A stretch of DNA of 33,537 bases from DASYRM01 sp036004405 (GCA_036004405.1 DASYRM010000094.1:1-33537); one strand, 5' to 3'. Shown: positions 1 through 8,456, numbered from the stretch's first letter. Notes: generated from the letters alone by a model not told the origin. Translations and numbers: made by a program.

Positions 1-1899
1 CCGGAATCCGGCACTATCTGGGACGCGCCCGCAAAGATCATGCAGGCGTCGTATTCGGCGCCCTGGTCGAGCAGGATTCTGGTGGAAGCCGGCTTCTCCT
101 CGTTCTGGACCGAATGGGGCGATATCCGCCCGGCCGGCGCCGCCGTCGATCAGATCGCGGTGACGGAACAGACGTCGTCGGCGGGCACGCAGACGCCGGC
201 GTCGAACTACATCTATCACGGCTGGCCGGCGACCGGTGGGACGATGCAGCAGAACGCGCAGTATCGCGCGACCTTCTCCTATGTGACCGGCGCGCACAGC
301 TTCAAGACCGGCTACCAGGGCGCCTACATGAGCGCCAAGACGCCCACGTTTATCGGTCAGCAAATCAGCTATCGCTTCAACAACCGGGTGCCCAATCAGC
401 TCACGCAGCGCGTGGGGCCGACGCTGACCAGCAACCGCACCGTGCCCGACGCGTTCTTCGCGCAGGACACTTGGACACGCTCGCGCCTGACGCTGCAGGG
501 CGGCCTGCGCTACGAGCATGTGCGCAGCTTCTTCCCCGAAGGACAGGGCATCATCGAGGCGCATCGCTTCGGTCCGGCCTTCACCTTCCCGCGCAGCGAG
601 GGGGTGCGCGGGCTCAACGACATCACGCCGCGGATGGGCGCCTCGTACGACCTCTTCGGCAACGGCAAGACCGCGATCAAGGTGAGCCTGAGCAAGTACC
701 TGCAGGCCGCCTACAACGGCGACACCTACACCATCAGCAACCCCGCGGTGACGCTGCAACCCACCACGAGCCGGAGCTGGAGCGACACGACCGGCCTCGG
801 CATCAACAACGACTTCGTGGCGCAGTGCGACTTCCTCAACCCGCTGGCCAACGGCGAGTGCGGCGCGTGGACGAACCTGAACTGGGGCAAGCTCGTTCCG
901 ACGACGACGGTGAACCCCGACGTGCTCGAAGGATGGGGCAAGCGGAACTCGGACTGGCAGTTCAGCGCCGGCGTGCAGCACGAGCTGCTGCCGCGGGTTT
1001 CGCTGGACGTGAGCTACAGCCGCCGGTGGTGGGGCAATTTCTTCGTCACGCACAACCGCGCTCTGACGCCGACCGACTATGACGAAGTGACGCTCACCGC
1101 GCCGCTCGACTCGCGCCTCCCCGGCGGTGGCGGCTACCCCGTGAGCTTCCTCGTCCGGAACAACAACTCGGTGCTCGGTGTGCAGGATTCGTACTACACG
1201 TCCACGAGCGACTTCGGCGACGAGACGCACTACTGGCAGGGCGTGGACGTCACGATCAACGCGCGCCTGGCCAGCGGGCTGCAGTTCCAGGGCGGGACGA
1301 GCACGGGGCGCGGCGTGAACGACACCTGCGACGTGCTGATCGGCCGCTTCGGCCGCCCGATGACGCCGAGCACGGCGACGCTCGCCGCCACCGGCGTCGT
1401 CGAGGGTCAGCCCGATTGCAGCGCCACCGAGCCGTGGCTCACGACCTTCCGCGGCCTGGCCTCGTACACCATCCCGAAGGCCGACGTCCTCGTGAGCGCC
1501 ATCGTCCGCTCGCAGCCCAACGTGCAGCCGGGCGCCGACGTGGCCACCAATGGCGCCTCACGCGCGGCCAACTACCTGATGTCCACGACCCAGTTCCAGA
1601 CCGCCACCGGGCGATCGCTGCGAAGCGGCGTCACCACCGAGACGGTGAATCTGCTGCTGCCCGGTCAGCTCTATGGCGAGCGGGTGAACAACCTGGACAT
1701 GCGCGTGGCGAAGATCGTGCGCATCAAAGGGACGCGCGCCAACATCGGCGTGGACTTCTACAACCTGACGAACGCGAACACGCACAGCACGGTGGACGCC
1801 ACCTACTCTGCGGATCCGACGCTCGCCTCGCGCTGGCTCCGGCCGACGGCGGTGCTCCAGCCGCGGTTCGTCCGCTTCAACGTGCAGGTGGACTTCTAA
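1..1899 (+). CDS. TonB-dependent receptor, Oar-like (C-terminal part; 5' end outside window)
   Basis: The frame is open from base 1 to the TAA at 1897-1899, so this is the last 632 residues of a larger protein and no true start lies in the window. The visible part is an outer-membrane beta-barrel: alternating amphipathic strands rich in Tyr, Trp and Asn, such as 'TLQGGLRYEHVRSFFPEG' and 'ANIGVDFYNLTNANT', and a terminal aromatic residue in 'FNVQVDF', the usual barrel-assembly signal. The 'RVDLDFYNL/N'-type strand near the end and the -DF terminus are typical of the Oar/carboxypeptidase-regulatory-domain receptors abundant in Acidobacteriota. Those have about 1000-1200 residues, so the N-terminal CarboxypepD_reg-like and plug domains should lie upstream. 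Probable role: uptake of a large substrate such as an oligosaccharide or siderophore across the outer membrane. The substrate is not predictable. A strong hairpin follows the stop. Confidence 0.88.
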   Translation, partial: PESGTIWDAPAKIMQASYSAPWSSRILVEAGFSSFWTEWGDIRPAGAAVDQIAVTEQTSSAGTQTPASNYIYHGWPATGGTMQQNAQYRATFSYVTGAHSFKTGYQGAYMSAKTPTFIGQQISYRFNNRVPNQLTQRVGPTLTSNRTVPDAFFAQDTWTRSRLTLQGGLRYEHVRSFFPEGQGIIEAHRFGPAFTFPRSEGVRGLNDITPRMGASYDLFGNGKTAIKVSLSKYLQAAYNGDTYTISNPAVTLQPTTSRSWSDTTGLGINNDFVAQCDFLNPLANGECGAWTNLNWGKLVPTTTVNPDVLEGWGKRNSDWQFSAGVQHELLPRVSLDVSYSRRWWGNFFVTHNRALTPTDYDEVTLTAPLDSRLPGGGGYPVSFLVRNNNSVLGVQDSYYTSTSDFGDETHYWQGVDVTINARLASGLQFQGGTSTGRGVNDTCDVLIGRFGRPMTPSTATLAATGVVEGQPDCSATEPWLTTFRGLASYTIPKADVLVSAIVRSQPNVQPGADVATNGASRAANYLMSTTQFQTATGRSLRSGVTTETVNLLLPGQLYGERVNNLDMRVAKIVRIKGTRANIGVDFYNLTNANTHSTVDATYSADPTLASRWLRPTAVLQPRFVRFNVQVDF

Positions 1900-1907
1900 G
1901 CACGAAC

Positions 1908-1934
1908 GGGGCGCGCGCGTCCAGTGCGCGCCCC
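1908..1934 (+). terminator. GC-rich hairpin after TonB receptor gene
   Basis: A perfect 9-bp stem, GGGGCGCGC (1908-1916) with GCGCGCCCC (1926-1934), and a 9-base loop begins 9 bases after the receptor stop codon. There is no T-run behind it, so it may be a transcript-end stabiliser or weak terminator rather than a classical intrinsic terminator. Confidence 0.55.
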
Positions 1935-1957
1935 GCGCTCGCCGGATACCCGGTCGC

Positions 1958-1965
1958 TATACACT
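1958..1965 (+). promoter_or_regulatory. Candidate -10 box for leader ORF and MFS exporter
   Basis: TATACACT is read as a -10 (TACACT at 1960-1965, matching TANNNT), six bases before the ATG at 1972. This equals the spacing of the two -10 boxes at 17834-17858. No convincing -35 is seen. If it is used, the transcript would start at or next to the leader ATG. Confidence 0.4.
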
Positions 1966-1971
1966 GCGACC

Positions 1972-2013
1972 ATGCGTTCCTCGAGATCACGACCCGTGAA
2001 GGTCCATCGCTGA
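1972..2013 (+). CDS. Putative 13-residue basic leader peptide upstream of MFS exporter
   Basis: A 13-codon ORF (MRSSRSRPVKVHR) starts six bases after a -10-like box and stops at TGA 2011-2013, whose last base is the first base of the exporter ATG. Six of the 13 residues are Arg or Lys and one is His. The exporter start has no obvious Shine-Dalgarno sequence, so ribosomes ending this ORF could reinitiate there (translational coupling). Short leader ORFs that sense ribosome stalling are known in front of some antibiotic efflux and resistance genes; whether this one does so is inference. It could also be a chance ORF, because promoter assignment rests on one hexamer. Confidence 0.35.
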   Translation: MRSSRSRPVKVHR

Positions 2014-3239
2014 TGGGCAAACTGGTCGTCCTGATGGTGACCGCCTTCGTCGACATGATGGGCGGGCTCATCGTCTTTCCCCTCATTCCCTTCTACGCCA
2101 CGCGCACGCTCGGACACGGGCCGCTCTGGACGGCGCTGGACTCGGTCGGACTGGGCGGCAGCGGCGCCGCCGTCTCGCTGATGGTGATGATGTTTGCCGG
2201 CGCGCAGCTGGTGAGCGCGCCGTACTGGGGCCGCTTCTCCGACCGCTTCGGCCGGCGCCCGGCGCTGATGGTGGGGCTCGGCGCATCCGCCCTCGCCTAC
2301 CTGATCTTCGCGTTCGCGAACTCGCTGGAGCTCCTCTTTCTCTGCCGCATCGTGCAGGGCGCGGGCGGCGGCACGGTCGGCGTCATCCAGGCCTACGTGG
2401 CCGACGCGACCGAACCCGAGGATCGCGCCAAGGCGCTCGGCTGGCTTTCGGCGGCCACCAACGCCGGCGTCGCCATCGGCCCCGCCCTCGGATCGCTCGC
2501 CATGGGATTCGGCACCAGCGGCCCGGGCCTCCTCGCCGCCACCATCGCGCTCGTCAACATGGTGTTCGCGTGGAGCTACCTCGCCGAGTCCAACATCCAC
2601 GCCGGGCGCCATCCCGACGACCGGCCCAAGGCCCGCGGCGCGCGCGAGGTGCTGCGCCGCGTCCTGACCCACGGCCGCGAGCCGGCGTCGCGCCTGATCT
2701 GGATCTACGCGCTCACCATGGGCGCCTTTCAGGGCATGACCACCGTGCTGGCGCTGTTCCTGGCGTCGGGGTTTGGCGTCACCGAACGGACGATCGGCTA
2801 CTTCTTCGCTTACGTGGGCACCATTTCGTTCATCACCCGCGCAGGCGTTCTCGGCAAGCTGGTGACCTGGCTCGGCGAGCTGCAGCTGTCGCGACTCGGA
2901 ATGCTGCTGCTCGCGATCGGGCTGGCCGGCATGGCCTTCTCCCCTAACATTCCGGTGCTGGCAATTTTCGTCGCGCTGGTGCCGCTCGGCACCGCCTTCA
3001 CCTTTCCCTGCGTGACCGGGCTGCTGTCTCGCGTCGTCTCGCCGCACGAGCGCGGGCTCTACATGGGCGTCCAACAGACCTTCGGCGGCACCGGCCGCGT
3101 GGTAGGTCCGATCTACGCTGGCTGGGCCTTCGATCATCTCGGCCATGGCGTGCCGTTCTACACCGGCGCCGTCATCGTGCTCCTGACCATCACGATCGGC
3201 TCGGGGCTGGAGGCGTTCGTCCCGCCAAGGAAGACGTAG
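2013..3239 (+). CDS. MFS transporter, TetA-like drug:proton antiporter type
   Basis: The 408-residue protein has the expected size for a 12-helix major facilitator. The start at ATG 2013 places the first helix ('LVVLMVTAFVDMMGGLIVF') directly at the N-terminus, as in TetA-type exporters; the open frame upstream is shadow sequence over the receptor gene. The helix 2-3 loop carries motif A, 'GRFSDRFGRRP', at about residues 71-81. The helix 5 region is Gly/Ala rich ('NAGVAIGPALGSLAMGFG') like the antiporter motif C of drug exporters. It would sit in the inner membrane and export a small molecule using the proton gradient; the substrate is unknown. The start overlaps the stop of a 13-codon leader ORF by one base. 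The next gene has its own promoter and ribosome binding site. Confidence 0.88.
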   Translation: MGKLVVLMVTAFVDMMGGLIVFPLIPFYATRTLGHGPLWTALDSVGLGGSGAAVSLMVMMFAGAQLVSAPYWGRFSDRFGRRPALMVGLGASALAYLIFAFANSLELLFLCRIVQGAGGGTVGVIQAYVADATEPEDRAKALGWLSAATNAGVAIGPALGSLAMGFGTSGPGLLAATIALVNMVFAWSYLAESNIHAGRHPDDRPKARGAREVLRRVLTHGREPASRLIWIYALTMGAFQGMTTVLALFLASGFGVTERTIGYFFAYVGTISFITRAGVLGKLVTWLGELQLSRLGMLLLAIGLAGMAFSPNIPVLAIFVALVPLGTAFTFPCVTGLLSRVVSPHERGLYMGVQQTFGGTGRVVGPIYAGWAFDHLGHGVPFYTGAVIVLLTITIGSGLEAFVPPRKT

Positions 3240-3249
3240 CGAACCGCAC

Positions 3250-3273
3250 TACAATGCATCGCTCGTGTGGAGG
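3250..3273 (+). promoter_or_regulatory. -10 box and Shine-Dalgarno for secreted NTF2-like gene
   Basis: TACAAT at 3250-3255 fits a -10 box, and GGAGG at 3269-3273 lies six bases before ATG 3280. The Shine-Dalgarno decides the start in favour of ATG 3280 over the in-frame GTG at 3265, which would disrupt the signal peptide's short n-region. Confidence 0.5.
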
Positions 3274-3279
3274 ACCGTA

Positions 3280-4179
3280 ATGAAACTGCGCGCGATCGGC
3301 GCCCTGGTGCTCGCCGCTCTCCTGTTCGCCCCGGCGGTCGGTTCCGCCCAGGTGTCGTGCTCACGCGAGGGCTTGCAGCGCGCGGTCGATCTCTACGTCG
3401 CCGCCCAGAGTAAAGGCGACACGTCCGGCCTGCCGCTGGCGGCGGGGCTCGGCTACGCCGAGAATCACGCCCCCGCCGCGCTCGACACCGGCGTGATCAA
3501 GACGGCGATGAAGATCGACCACCATCGCAGCCTGATCGACGCCTCCACGTGCCAGACGTTCACCGAAGTGATCGTCACGAACAAGGACAAGCCCTACATC
3601 CTTGGCACCCGCATGCGGATCAACCGGGACAAGATCGCCGAGCTGGAAATCCTGTGGACAACGACGGGGTACTGGCTGTTCAACGCCGACGCCTACTTGA
3701 AGTGGTCGTCGTCGGAGAAGTGGGACGTGATTCCGGCGAGCCAGCGCGACACGCGCTCCACGCTCGTCGCGGCCGCCAACGCCTATCTCGATGCGTTCCT
3801 CGAAGGGAAGAAGGACGGCGTGCCGTGGGGCTATCCCTGCAATCGCACCGAAGGCGGGGCGCACACCGGCAACGGCTCACCGATGGACAGCTGCGACGTG
3901 GGCGTGCCGGCGGGCGTGAACATCGCCAACCGGCGTTTCATCGTCGACGAGGCGATCGGATCCGTAGTGGTCTACTGCACCTTCGGGGCGGGCGGTCCGA
4001 ACGGCGGGAGCGGCGCGCCCGATACGCATCTCTTCCGCGTCGAGAACGGCAAGCTCCGCTACGTGCACACGCTCACCCATCTGCTGCAGGCCAACTTCCG
4101 CGGCCGCGGAGCGGGTGGCGCCGGGGGACGCGGCGCGGCCGGCGGCCAGGGCGGCGCTCCACAAAACCCGCAGCCCTAG
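3280..4179 (+). CDS. Secreted hypothetical protein, NTF2/SnoaL-like (DUF8021-like)
   Basis: A 299-residue protein with a clear signal peptide ('MKLRAIGALVLAALLFAPA...GSAQ', cleavage near residue 24). The mature part reads like a doubled SnoaL/NTF2-type fold: 'LQRAVDLYVAAQSKGDTSGL' opens the first half, and 'LVAAANAYLDAFLEGKKDGV' opens the second at about residue 162. The ending 'DTHLFRVENGKLRYVHTLTH' resembles DUF8021-family proteins. Several Cys (about residues 27, 88, 187, 205, 234) could form disulfides outside the cytoplasm. The last 30 residues are a Gly/Arg/Ala low-complexity tail ending in Pro/Gln, probably disordered. No enzyme motif is recognised and I assign no function. It stands alone between the MFS gene and a sensor kinase, with its own -10 and ribosome binding site. 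Confidence 0.75.
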   Translation: MKLRAIGALVLAALLFAPAVGSAQVSCSREGLQRAVDLYVAAQSKGDTSGLPLAAGLGYAENHAPAALDTGVIKTAMKIDHHRSLIDASTCQTFTEVIVTNKDKPYILGTRMRINRDKIAELEILWTTTGYWLFNADAYLKWSSSEKWDVIPASQRDTRSTLVAAANAYLDAFLEGKKDGVPWGYPCNRTEGGAHTGNGSPMDSCDVGVPAGVNIANRRFIVDEAIGSVVVYCTFGAGGPNGGSGAPDTHLFRVENGKLRYVHTLTHLLQANFRGRGAGGAGGRGAAGGQGGAPQNPQP

Positions 4180-4440
4180 CAGCTAGCGCGCCGGGGCGGC
4201 GCTCGGCGGCTGGTCGCTCGCGCCCCACGCGCGGGCGGGCGCGCCCTCGATCTGCCACCACTGCAATCTCGACAGAGCCCCCATTCGCCCATCGGTGGTC
4301 CCTCCTGGCGCATTTCCATGACAGATTCGTGCCACGAGGCGCGGGCATCGATGGCTGAACCGTACGTCACAGAATCTGCGGGCAGCTAACCGAAATCATC
4401 TCGCCAGAGTCGACAGCTGGCTCATGATTAGCTGCACCCC
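4180..4440. other. Intergenic region, no gene seen
   Basis: This stretch of 261 bases has no convincing ORF on either strand. The first third is very GC rich, with imperfect inverted GGGGCG...CGCCCC segments (about 4193-4225) that could end the upstream transcript. A weak -10-like CATGAT (4423-4428) lies 12 bases before the kinase ATG. Confidence 0.5.
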
Positions 4441-6906
4441 ATGCCCCTCCGCCTGCTGCCGCTCGCGGTATGCCCGGCGATCCTGCTGCCGCTGGCGGTG
4501 TACGCCTTCCGGCATCGCCGCGTCCGCGGCGCCATCTGGTACTGCCTCCTGCTGCTGGCCATCGCGCTGTGGAGCGCGGCGTACGCCTGGGAGCTGGCCG
4601 CGCCCGACTTCGCCCAGAAGCTGCTGGCGCTCAGGATCAAATACGTCGGCGTCACCGCGCTCCCGGTCGCGTTCATCGGCTTCGTCCTCGATTTCGTCGC
4701 TCGCGATCGGGCGGCGGTGCGTCGCACGACCTGGCGCGTCGCCGTCGGTTCCGGCTGCCTGCTGCTGGCCGCGCTGACCAACGAGTGGCACGAGCTGTTC
4801 TGGGGCCGGTTGACCCTCAACCCCGCCGGCGCGCTGTATACGTTCGCGGGCCGCGGGCCGGGCTTCTACATCAACGTCGTCTACACCTACGCCGTGCTCT
4901 TCGCGGGGCTGGCGATCCTGGTGGCGCAAGCCGTCCAGTCGCCGTATCTCTATCGCAAACGGGCGGTGATCCTGGTGCTCGCCGTCGTGCTGCCCTGGCT
5001 GGGCAACGTGATCTTTGTCTCGCGAAGCGAAGCCGCCGGCACCATCGATTCCACGCCGTTCCTCTTCACCTGCACGGCGATCATTGCCGCCGTCGCCGTG
5101 TTCCGCTATCGCGTCCTCGAGCCGATCCCCACGCTGCTCGACGCGCGCATCGAAGTGATTGGTGACGGCTTTCTGCTCGTGGACCGGTCGCTCAGGATTG
5201 CCGACTTGAACCGGGCGGCGGAAGCCATCATCAGGCGCGACCGCGCCGCCGCCGCCGGGGAGCGCATCGAGCGCGTGCTCCGCGACTGGCCCGCGAGTAT
5301 CGAGGGGGAAGTGCGGCAGGACCTCACCCTGGCCGCCGCCGACGGCACACGCACCTACGACGTCCGCATCACGCCGATCGAGTCGCCGGGCGAGCGGAGC
5401 GGCTATGTGGTGCTGCTGCGCGACGTGACCGAACACCGGCTCGCGGAGGCGGCGCTCCGCGACAGCGAGCTGCGGTATCGCGGGCTGGTGGAAAACGCCC
5501 GCGACCTGATCTGCACCTGCGACCTCGACGGCCACATTCTCGCCATCAACGAGGCGGGGCTGCGGCTCACCGGCTATGCCGGCCCCGAGCTCGCAGGCCG
5601 CAAGCTGTTCGATCCGGACAGCGCCGAGGCGACCGTGGTGACGCGCGACGGTCGCACCATCGTCCTGGAGCTGGCCAGCTGGCCGCAGTACCGCGACGGC
5701 GTGCCGATTGCGATCCAGGCCATCGGCCGCGACGTCACCGAGCGGCGGCGGCTCGAAGAGGATTTGCGCCAGGCTCAGAAGATGGAGTCGGTCGGCAAGC
5801 TGGCCGGGGGCATCGCCCACGACTTCAACAACCTGCTGACCGCGATCATCGGCTACGCGGCGCTGGCCGAGGCCGAGCAGACGCCGGGGACGCCGCTGCA
5901 GGAATGGATCGAGCAGATTCGCCGCTCCGGGGAGCAGGCGGCCACCCTCACCAGCCAGCTCCTCGCCTTCGGCCGCCGGCAGGTGCTGCGCCCCGTAGAC
6001 CTCGACCTGAATACCGTCGTCGACGACATCCAGAAGATGCTGCGACGGCTGATCGGCGAACGAATCGAGCTCGTCGTCCAGCTGGCTCCGGATCTCGCGA
6101 GGGTGCGGGCCGATCGCTCGCAGATCGAGCAGGTGATCGTGAACCTGGTCGTGAACGCGCGCGACGCGATGCCCCTCGGCGGCCGTCTCACCATCAGCAC
6201 GCACAACGCGCCGCCACCCGGGGGGTACGCCGCGCTCAGCGTCGACGATTCCGGCGAAGGCATCGCGCCGGAGATTCTCGAACGGATCTTCGAGCCGTTC
6301 TTCACGACCAAACCGGTCGGACGCGGTACCGGGCTCGGGCTGGCGACGGTCTACGGCATCGTCAAGCAGAGCGGCGGCGACATTCAGGTGCAGAGCGCGC
6401 CGGCGCGCGGGGCGCGCTTCACGGTGCTGCTGCCCACGCCGTCGCCCGCCCTGGAATCACCGGCGCCGCAGGGGATGGCCCCGGCGCACGACGAGGTGGC
6501 GGCCGCGGCGGCGACGCACGGCGCCACGGTGCTCCTCGTCGAAGACGACCCGGGCGTCCGTGCGTTCGCGGCCCAGGTGCTCCGCGACGCGGGCACCACG
6601 GTCCTCGAGGCCGGCGATGCGGCGGCCGCGCTGGCGATCGCGGCCGCGCGCGACTCGCAGCCGCTGGATCTGCTGCTCACCGACGTCGTGCTGCCGGGAA
6701 TCGACGGGGCCGATCTGGCCGGGCGGCTGCGCGGGCTCCGGCCCGGACTCCGCGTGCTGTTCATGTCGGGCCACACGCCGGAGGAGCTTCTGGTCACCGC
6801 GGCGCTGGCGTCGGGGGATGTCCTGATGCGGAAGCCGTTCCTGCCCGCCACCTTGCGCGATCGGGTCGCGCACGTGCTGGCTCAGCCCTCGGGCATCGGC
6901 ACCTGA
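4441..6906 (+). CDS. Hybrid sensor histidine kinase: 7TM sensor, PAS-PAS, HisKA, HATPase, receiver
   Basis: An 821-residue membrane kinase. Residues 1-225 are hydrophobic with about seven helices, resembling the histidine kinase N-terminal 7TM sensor region. Two PAS-like segments follow (about 230-335 and 340-445), the second unusually short. The phospho-acceptor is His460 in 'GGIAHDFNNLL'. The ATPase shows an N box ('NLVVNARDAM'), G1 ('DDSGEGI'), F box ('FEPFFTTK') and G2 ('GRGTGLGLATVYG'). The C-terminal receiver has acidic residues at 701-703, acceptor Asp748 in 'LLLTDVVLPG' and Lys798 in 'MRKPF'. It should autophosphorylate on His460 and pass phosphate to Asp748 in cis; the absence of an adjacent response regulator suggests phosphorelay through a distant Hpt protein or use of the receiver for feedback. 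The signal is unknown. ATG 4441 gives a positive-inside N-terminus; no Shine-Dalgarno is evident. Confidence 0.92.
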   Translation: MPLRLLPLAVCPAILLPLAVYAFRHRRVRGAIWYCLLLLAIALWSAAYAWELAAPDFAQKLLALRIKYVGVTALPVAFIGFVLDFVARDRAAVRRTTWRVAVGSGCLLLAALTNEWHELFWGRLTLNPAGALYTFAGRGPGFYINVVYTYAVLFAGLAILVAQAVQSPYLYRKRAVILVLAVVLPWLGNVIFVSRSEAAGTIDSTPFLFTCTAIIAAVAVFRYRVLEPIPTLLDARIEVIGDGFLLVDRSLRIADLNRAAEAIIRRDRAAAAGERIERVLRDWPASIEGEVRQDLTLAAADGTRTYDVRITPIESPGERSGYVVLLRDVTEHRLAEAALRDSELRYRGLVENARDLICTCDLDGHILAINEAGLRLTGYAGPELAGRKLFDPDSAEATVVTRDGRTIVLELASWPQYRDGVPIAIQAIGRDVTERRRLEEDLRQAQKMESVGKLAGGIAHDFNNLLTAIIGYAALAEAEQTPGTPLQEWIEQIRRSGEQAATLTSQLLAFGRRQVLRPVDLDLNTVVDDIQKMLRRLIGERIELVVQLAPDLARVRADRSQIEQVIVNLVVNARDAMPLGGRLTISTHNAPPPGGYAALSVDDSGEGIAPEILERIFEPFFTTKPVGRGTGLGLATVYGIVKQSGGDIQVQSAPARGARFTVLLPTPSPALESPAPQGMAPAHDEVAAAAATHGATVLLVEDDPGVRAFAAQVLRDAGTTVLEAGDAAAALAIAAARDSQPLDLLLTDVVLPGIDGADLAGRLRGLRPGLRVLFMSGHTPEELLVTAALASGDVLMRKPFLPATLRDRVAHVLAQPSGIGT

Positions 6907-6907
6907 T

Positions 6908-7069
6908 CGTGAACCTTTAGCCTGCCGCGGCGACCCGTCGGAAGCGCTCCGCCTGCCGGGCTCGGCAGCCGGCCAGCTGGCGATCGGTATCCCGGTCGAG
7001 ATTCCGGAACCTTCCATCCTTTCCTTGCTCCTGCTCGCGCCAATCCTCGGCCTGCGATTCCGGCGCTGA
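6908..7069 (+). pseudogene. Relic of a PEP-CTERM protein gene (C-terminal sorting tail only)
   Basis: The frame that ends in TGA 7067-7069 encodes a full sorting tail, 'VEIPEPSILSLLLLAPILG' followed by basic LRFRR. It has no start codon, signal peptide or body: the frame runs straight back to the kinase stop. Over the last 30 residues it agrees with the tail of the intact gene ending at 9170 at 23 positions by eye, and DNA similarity continues a few bases past the stop (ctgactgggagtcc against ctgacaggaagtcc). This is best read as the 3' remnant of a duplicated PEP-CTERM gene whose body was deleted. A less likely reading is an unrelated paralogue that lost its body. Confidence 0.7.
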
Positions 7070-7080
7070 CTGGGAGTCCG

Positions 7081-8298
7081 CTACAGCCAGGTTCCACCCT
7101 GCCTGTCGGTGGGCTCCTGCGACGCGGCATCGAACTCGTGGATCCAGCCCAGGTGATGCAGCGCGCCGTCGAATGAGGCGAGCCGGGCGTTGCGCCGGTC
7201 GGCGCTGTCCCCGTCCGGCAGGTGCAACACGTCCACCGCGCTGATCGACGCGTACTGCACCTTGCGCGTGCGGCCGCGGCGCAGCCGCTCGTAGCGCTCG
7301 AGCGGCGCGTCGAGCGGACCTGAAGCCGCGTCGCGAAGACACGCGGCGAGCACCACGGCATCCTCGATCGACTGGTTGGCGCCCTGCCCGTGGTGAGGCG
7401 CCAACTGATGGGCGGCGTCTCCGAGCAGGGTCACGCGCCCCTTGGTCCAGCGTCCGAGCGGCGGACGATGGAAGAGCCCCCAGCGGTTGCTGATCGGGCT
7501 GGCCGTGATCATCTCGACCACGGCGGGATGCCAGCCCGCGAAGTGCCGGAGCTGTTCGCCCTCCACGCCCGGCATGACCCAGTCGCGATGGGGCCACGGC
7601 GCCGGGTGGCGCTCGACCAGCAGGAAGTTGATGTGGCCGTTCCCCATCGGGTAGTGCAGCAGGTGCCCGCCCGGCCCCATCCAGAACTGCAGCGCGGTGG
7701 GATCCGGCAGGCTGGGAAGCCGGTCCATCGGGACGATGCCGCGAAAGCCGCTGCACCCGGAATACAGCGCGTCGTCGTAGCCGAGCATCCACTGCCGGAC
7801 GAACGAGCGCGCGCCATCGGCGCCGACAACGAGGTCGGCCTCGGCGGTGGTGCCGTCCGCGAATCGCAGGGTGGCACCGGCCGCGGTGTCGTCGATGTTC
7901 ACGAGGCGCTTGCGCAGGTGGATGCGCTCAAGACCGGCGGCCGACGACAGCACTGCCTGCAGGTCGGCGCGATGGATGCCGACGTACGGCGCCCCGAAGC
8001 GCTGGCGGTAGTCCGCTCCAACCGAGTGCTTGCCCACCAGGCGGCCGCTGCGACCGTCGCGCCAGATGAGCGCGGCCACCTCGGACCAATGCTCGGCCAG
8101 GTGCGGCGCGAGCCCGAACTGCTCGAAAAAACGCGTGCCGTTGGCCGAGAGCGCCACCGCGGCCCCGACTTCCCGCAGCTCCGCCGTCTGCTCGTAGATG
8201 TCGACGGAGATGCCGAGGCGGCGGAGCGCGATCGCCAGCGTCAGGCCGCCAATGCCGGCTCCCACGACGGCGATGCGCCGCTCGCTCAGTGAACCCAT
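7081..8298 (-). CDS. FAD-dependent monooxygenase (UbiH/salicylate hydroxylase-like)
   Basis: A 405-residue group A flavoprotein monooxygenase. It has the N-terminal Rossmann motif 'VVGAGIGG' (GxGxxG, residues 13-18), the acidic ribose-binding end 'VDIYEQ' at about 33-38, the DG motif 'VVGADGARS' (D161-G162) and the FAD-binding GD motif 'LLGDAAHQLAPHHGQG' (G293-D294). Such enzymes use NAD(P)H and O2 to hydroxylate aromatic or related rings; the 'HHGQGANQSIEDA' stretch is typical of the 6-hydroxynicotinate/salicylate hydroxylase-like branch. The ATG at 8298 is chosen because the nucleotide-binding strand begins eight residues later and TACAAT (8314-8309) lies ten bases upstream, giving a leaderless or near-leaderless mRNA. 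It is read opposite to its neighbours and sits between the PEP-CTERM relic and the intact PEP-CTERM gene. The substrate is unknown. Confidence 0.88.
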   Translation of the reverse strand: MGSLSERRIAVVGAGIGGLTLAIALRRLGISVDIYEQTAELREVGAAVALSANGTRFFEQFGLAPHLAEHWSEVAALIWRDGRSGRLVGKHSVGADYRQRFGAPYVGIHRADLQAVLSSAAGLERIHLRKRLVNIDDTAAGATLRFADGTTAEADLVVGADGARSFVRQWMLGYDDALYSGCSGFRGIVPMDRLPSLPDPTALQFWMGPGGHLLHYPMGNGHINFLLVERHPAPWPHRDWVMPGVEGEQLRHFAGWHPAVVEMITASPISNRWGLFHRPPLGRWTKGRVTLLGDAAHQLAPHHGQGANQSIEDAVVLAACLRDAASGPLDAPLERYERLRRGRTRKVQYASISAVDVLHLPDGDSADRRNARLASFDGALHHLGWIHEFDAASQEPTDRQGGTWL

Positions 8299-8308
8299 GC
8301 TGCGCTGG

Positions 8309-8314
8309 ATTGTA
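8309..8314 (-). promoter_or_regulatory. -10 box of FAD monooxygenase gene
   Basis: TACAAT on the minus strand, ten bases before ATG 8298. No good -35 is seen 17 bases further up. Confidence 0.45.
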
Positions 8315-8456
8315 GAGCGGCACGACCCTTTAGCCTTCCGGTCGACGGACTTTCCCCGGCGAAGGCGCGGCCCCACGCCGATATGCGAACGATTAACGCC
8401 TCAGGTCGCAGCGCGCTTCTTGCACAAGGCGGCAGCGACGCAAGGCTGGAGGACTC

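Noticed and set aside
3265..3279. Alternative GTG start for the secreted NTF2-like protein
   Set aside because: It would place the Shine-Dalgarno inside the gene and add residues before a well-formed signal peptide.
3254..3280. Eight-codon ORF overlapping the start of the secreted NTF2-like gene (TAATG)
   Set aside because: Its ATG overlaps the -10 box TACAAT, so it would not be in the transcript; a normal GGAGG serves the real start.
7390..8292. 300-codon plus-strand frame opposite the FAD monooxygenase
   Set aside because: The minus-strand frame has complete FAD motifs in the correct order; the plus-strand translation is low in hydrophobic order and has no recognisable domain.
8409..8424. 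Possible sigma-54 site before the PEP-CTERM gene (ending TTGCA)
   Set aside because: The -12 half fits, but the -24 half reads CAGC, lacking the invariant GG.
8415..8456. Possible c-di-GMP-I (GEMM) riboswitch before the PEP-CTERM gene (GCACAAGGC...GACGCAAGGC)
   Set aside because: The GACGCAA-like segment is suggestive, but the AAACC element, tetraloop receptor and second stem are missing and the two halves are only six bases apart.
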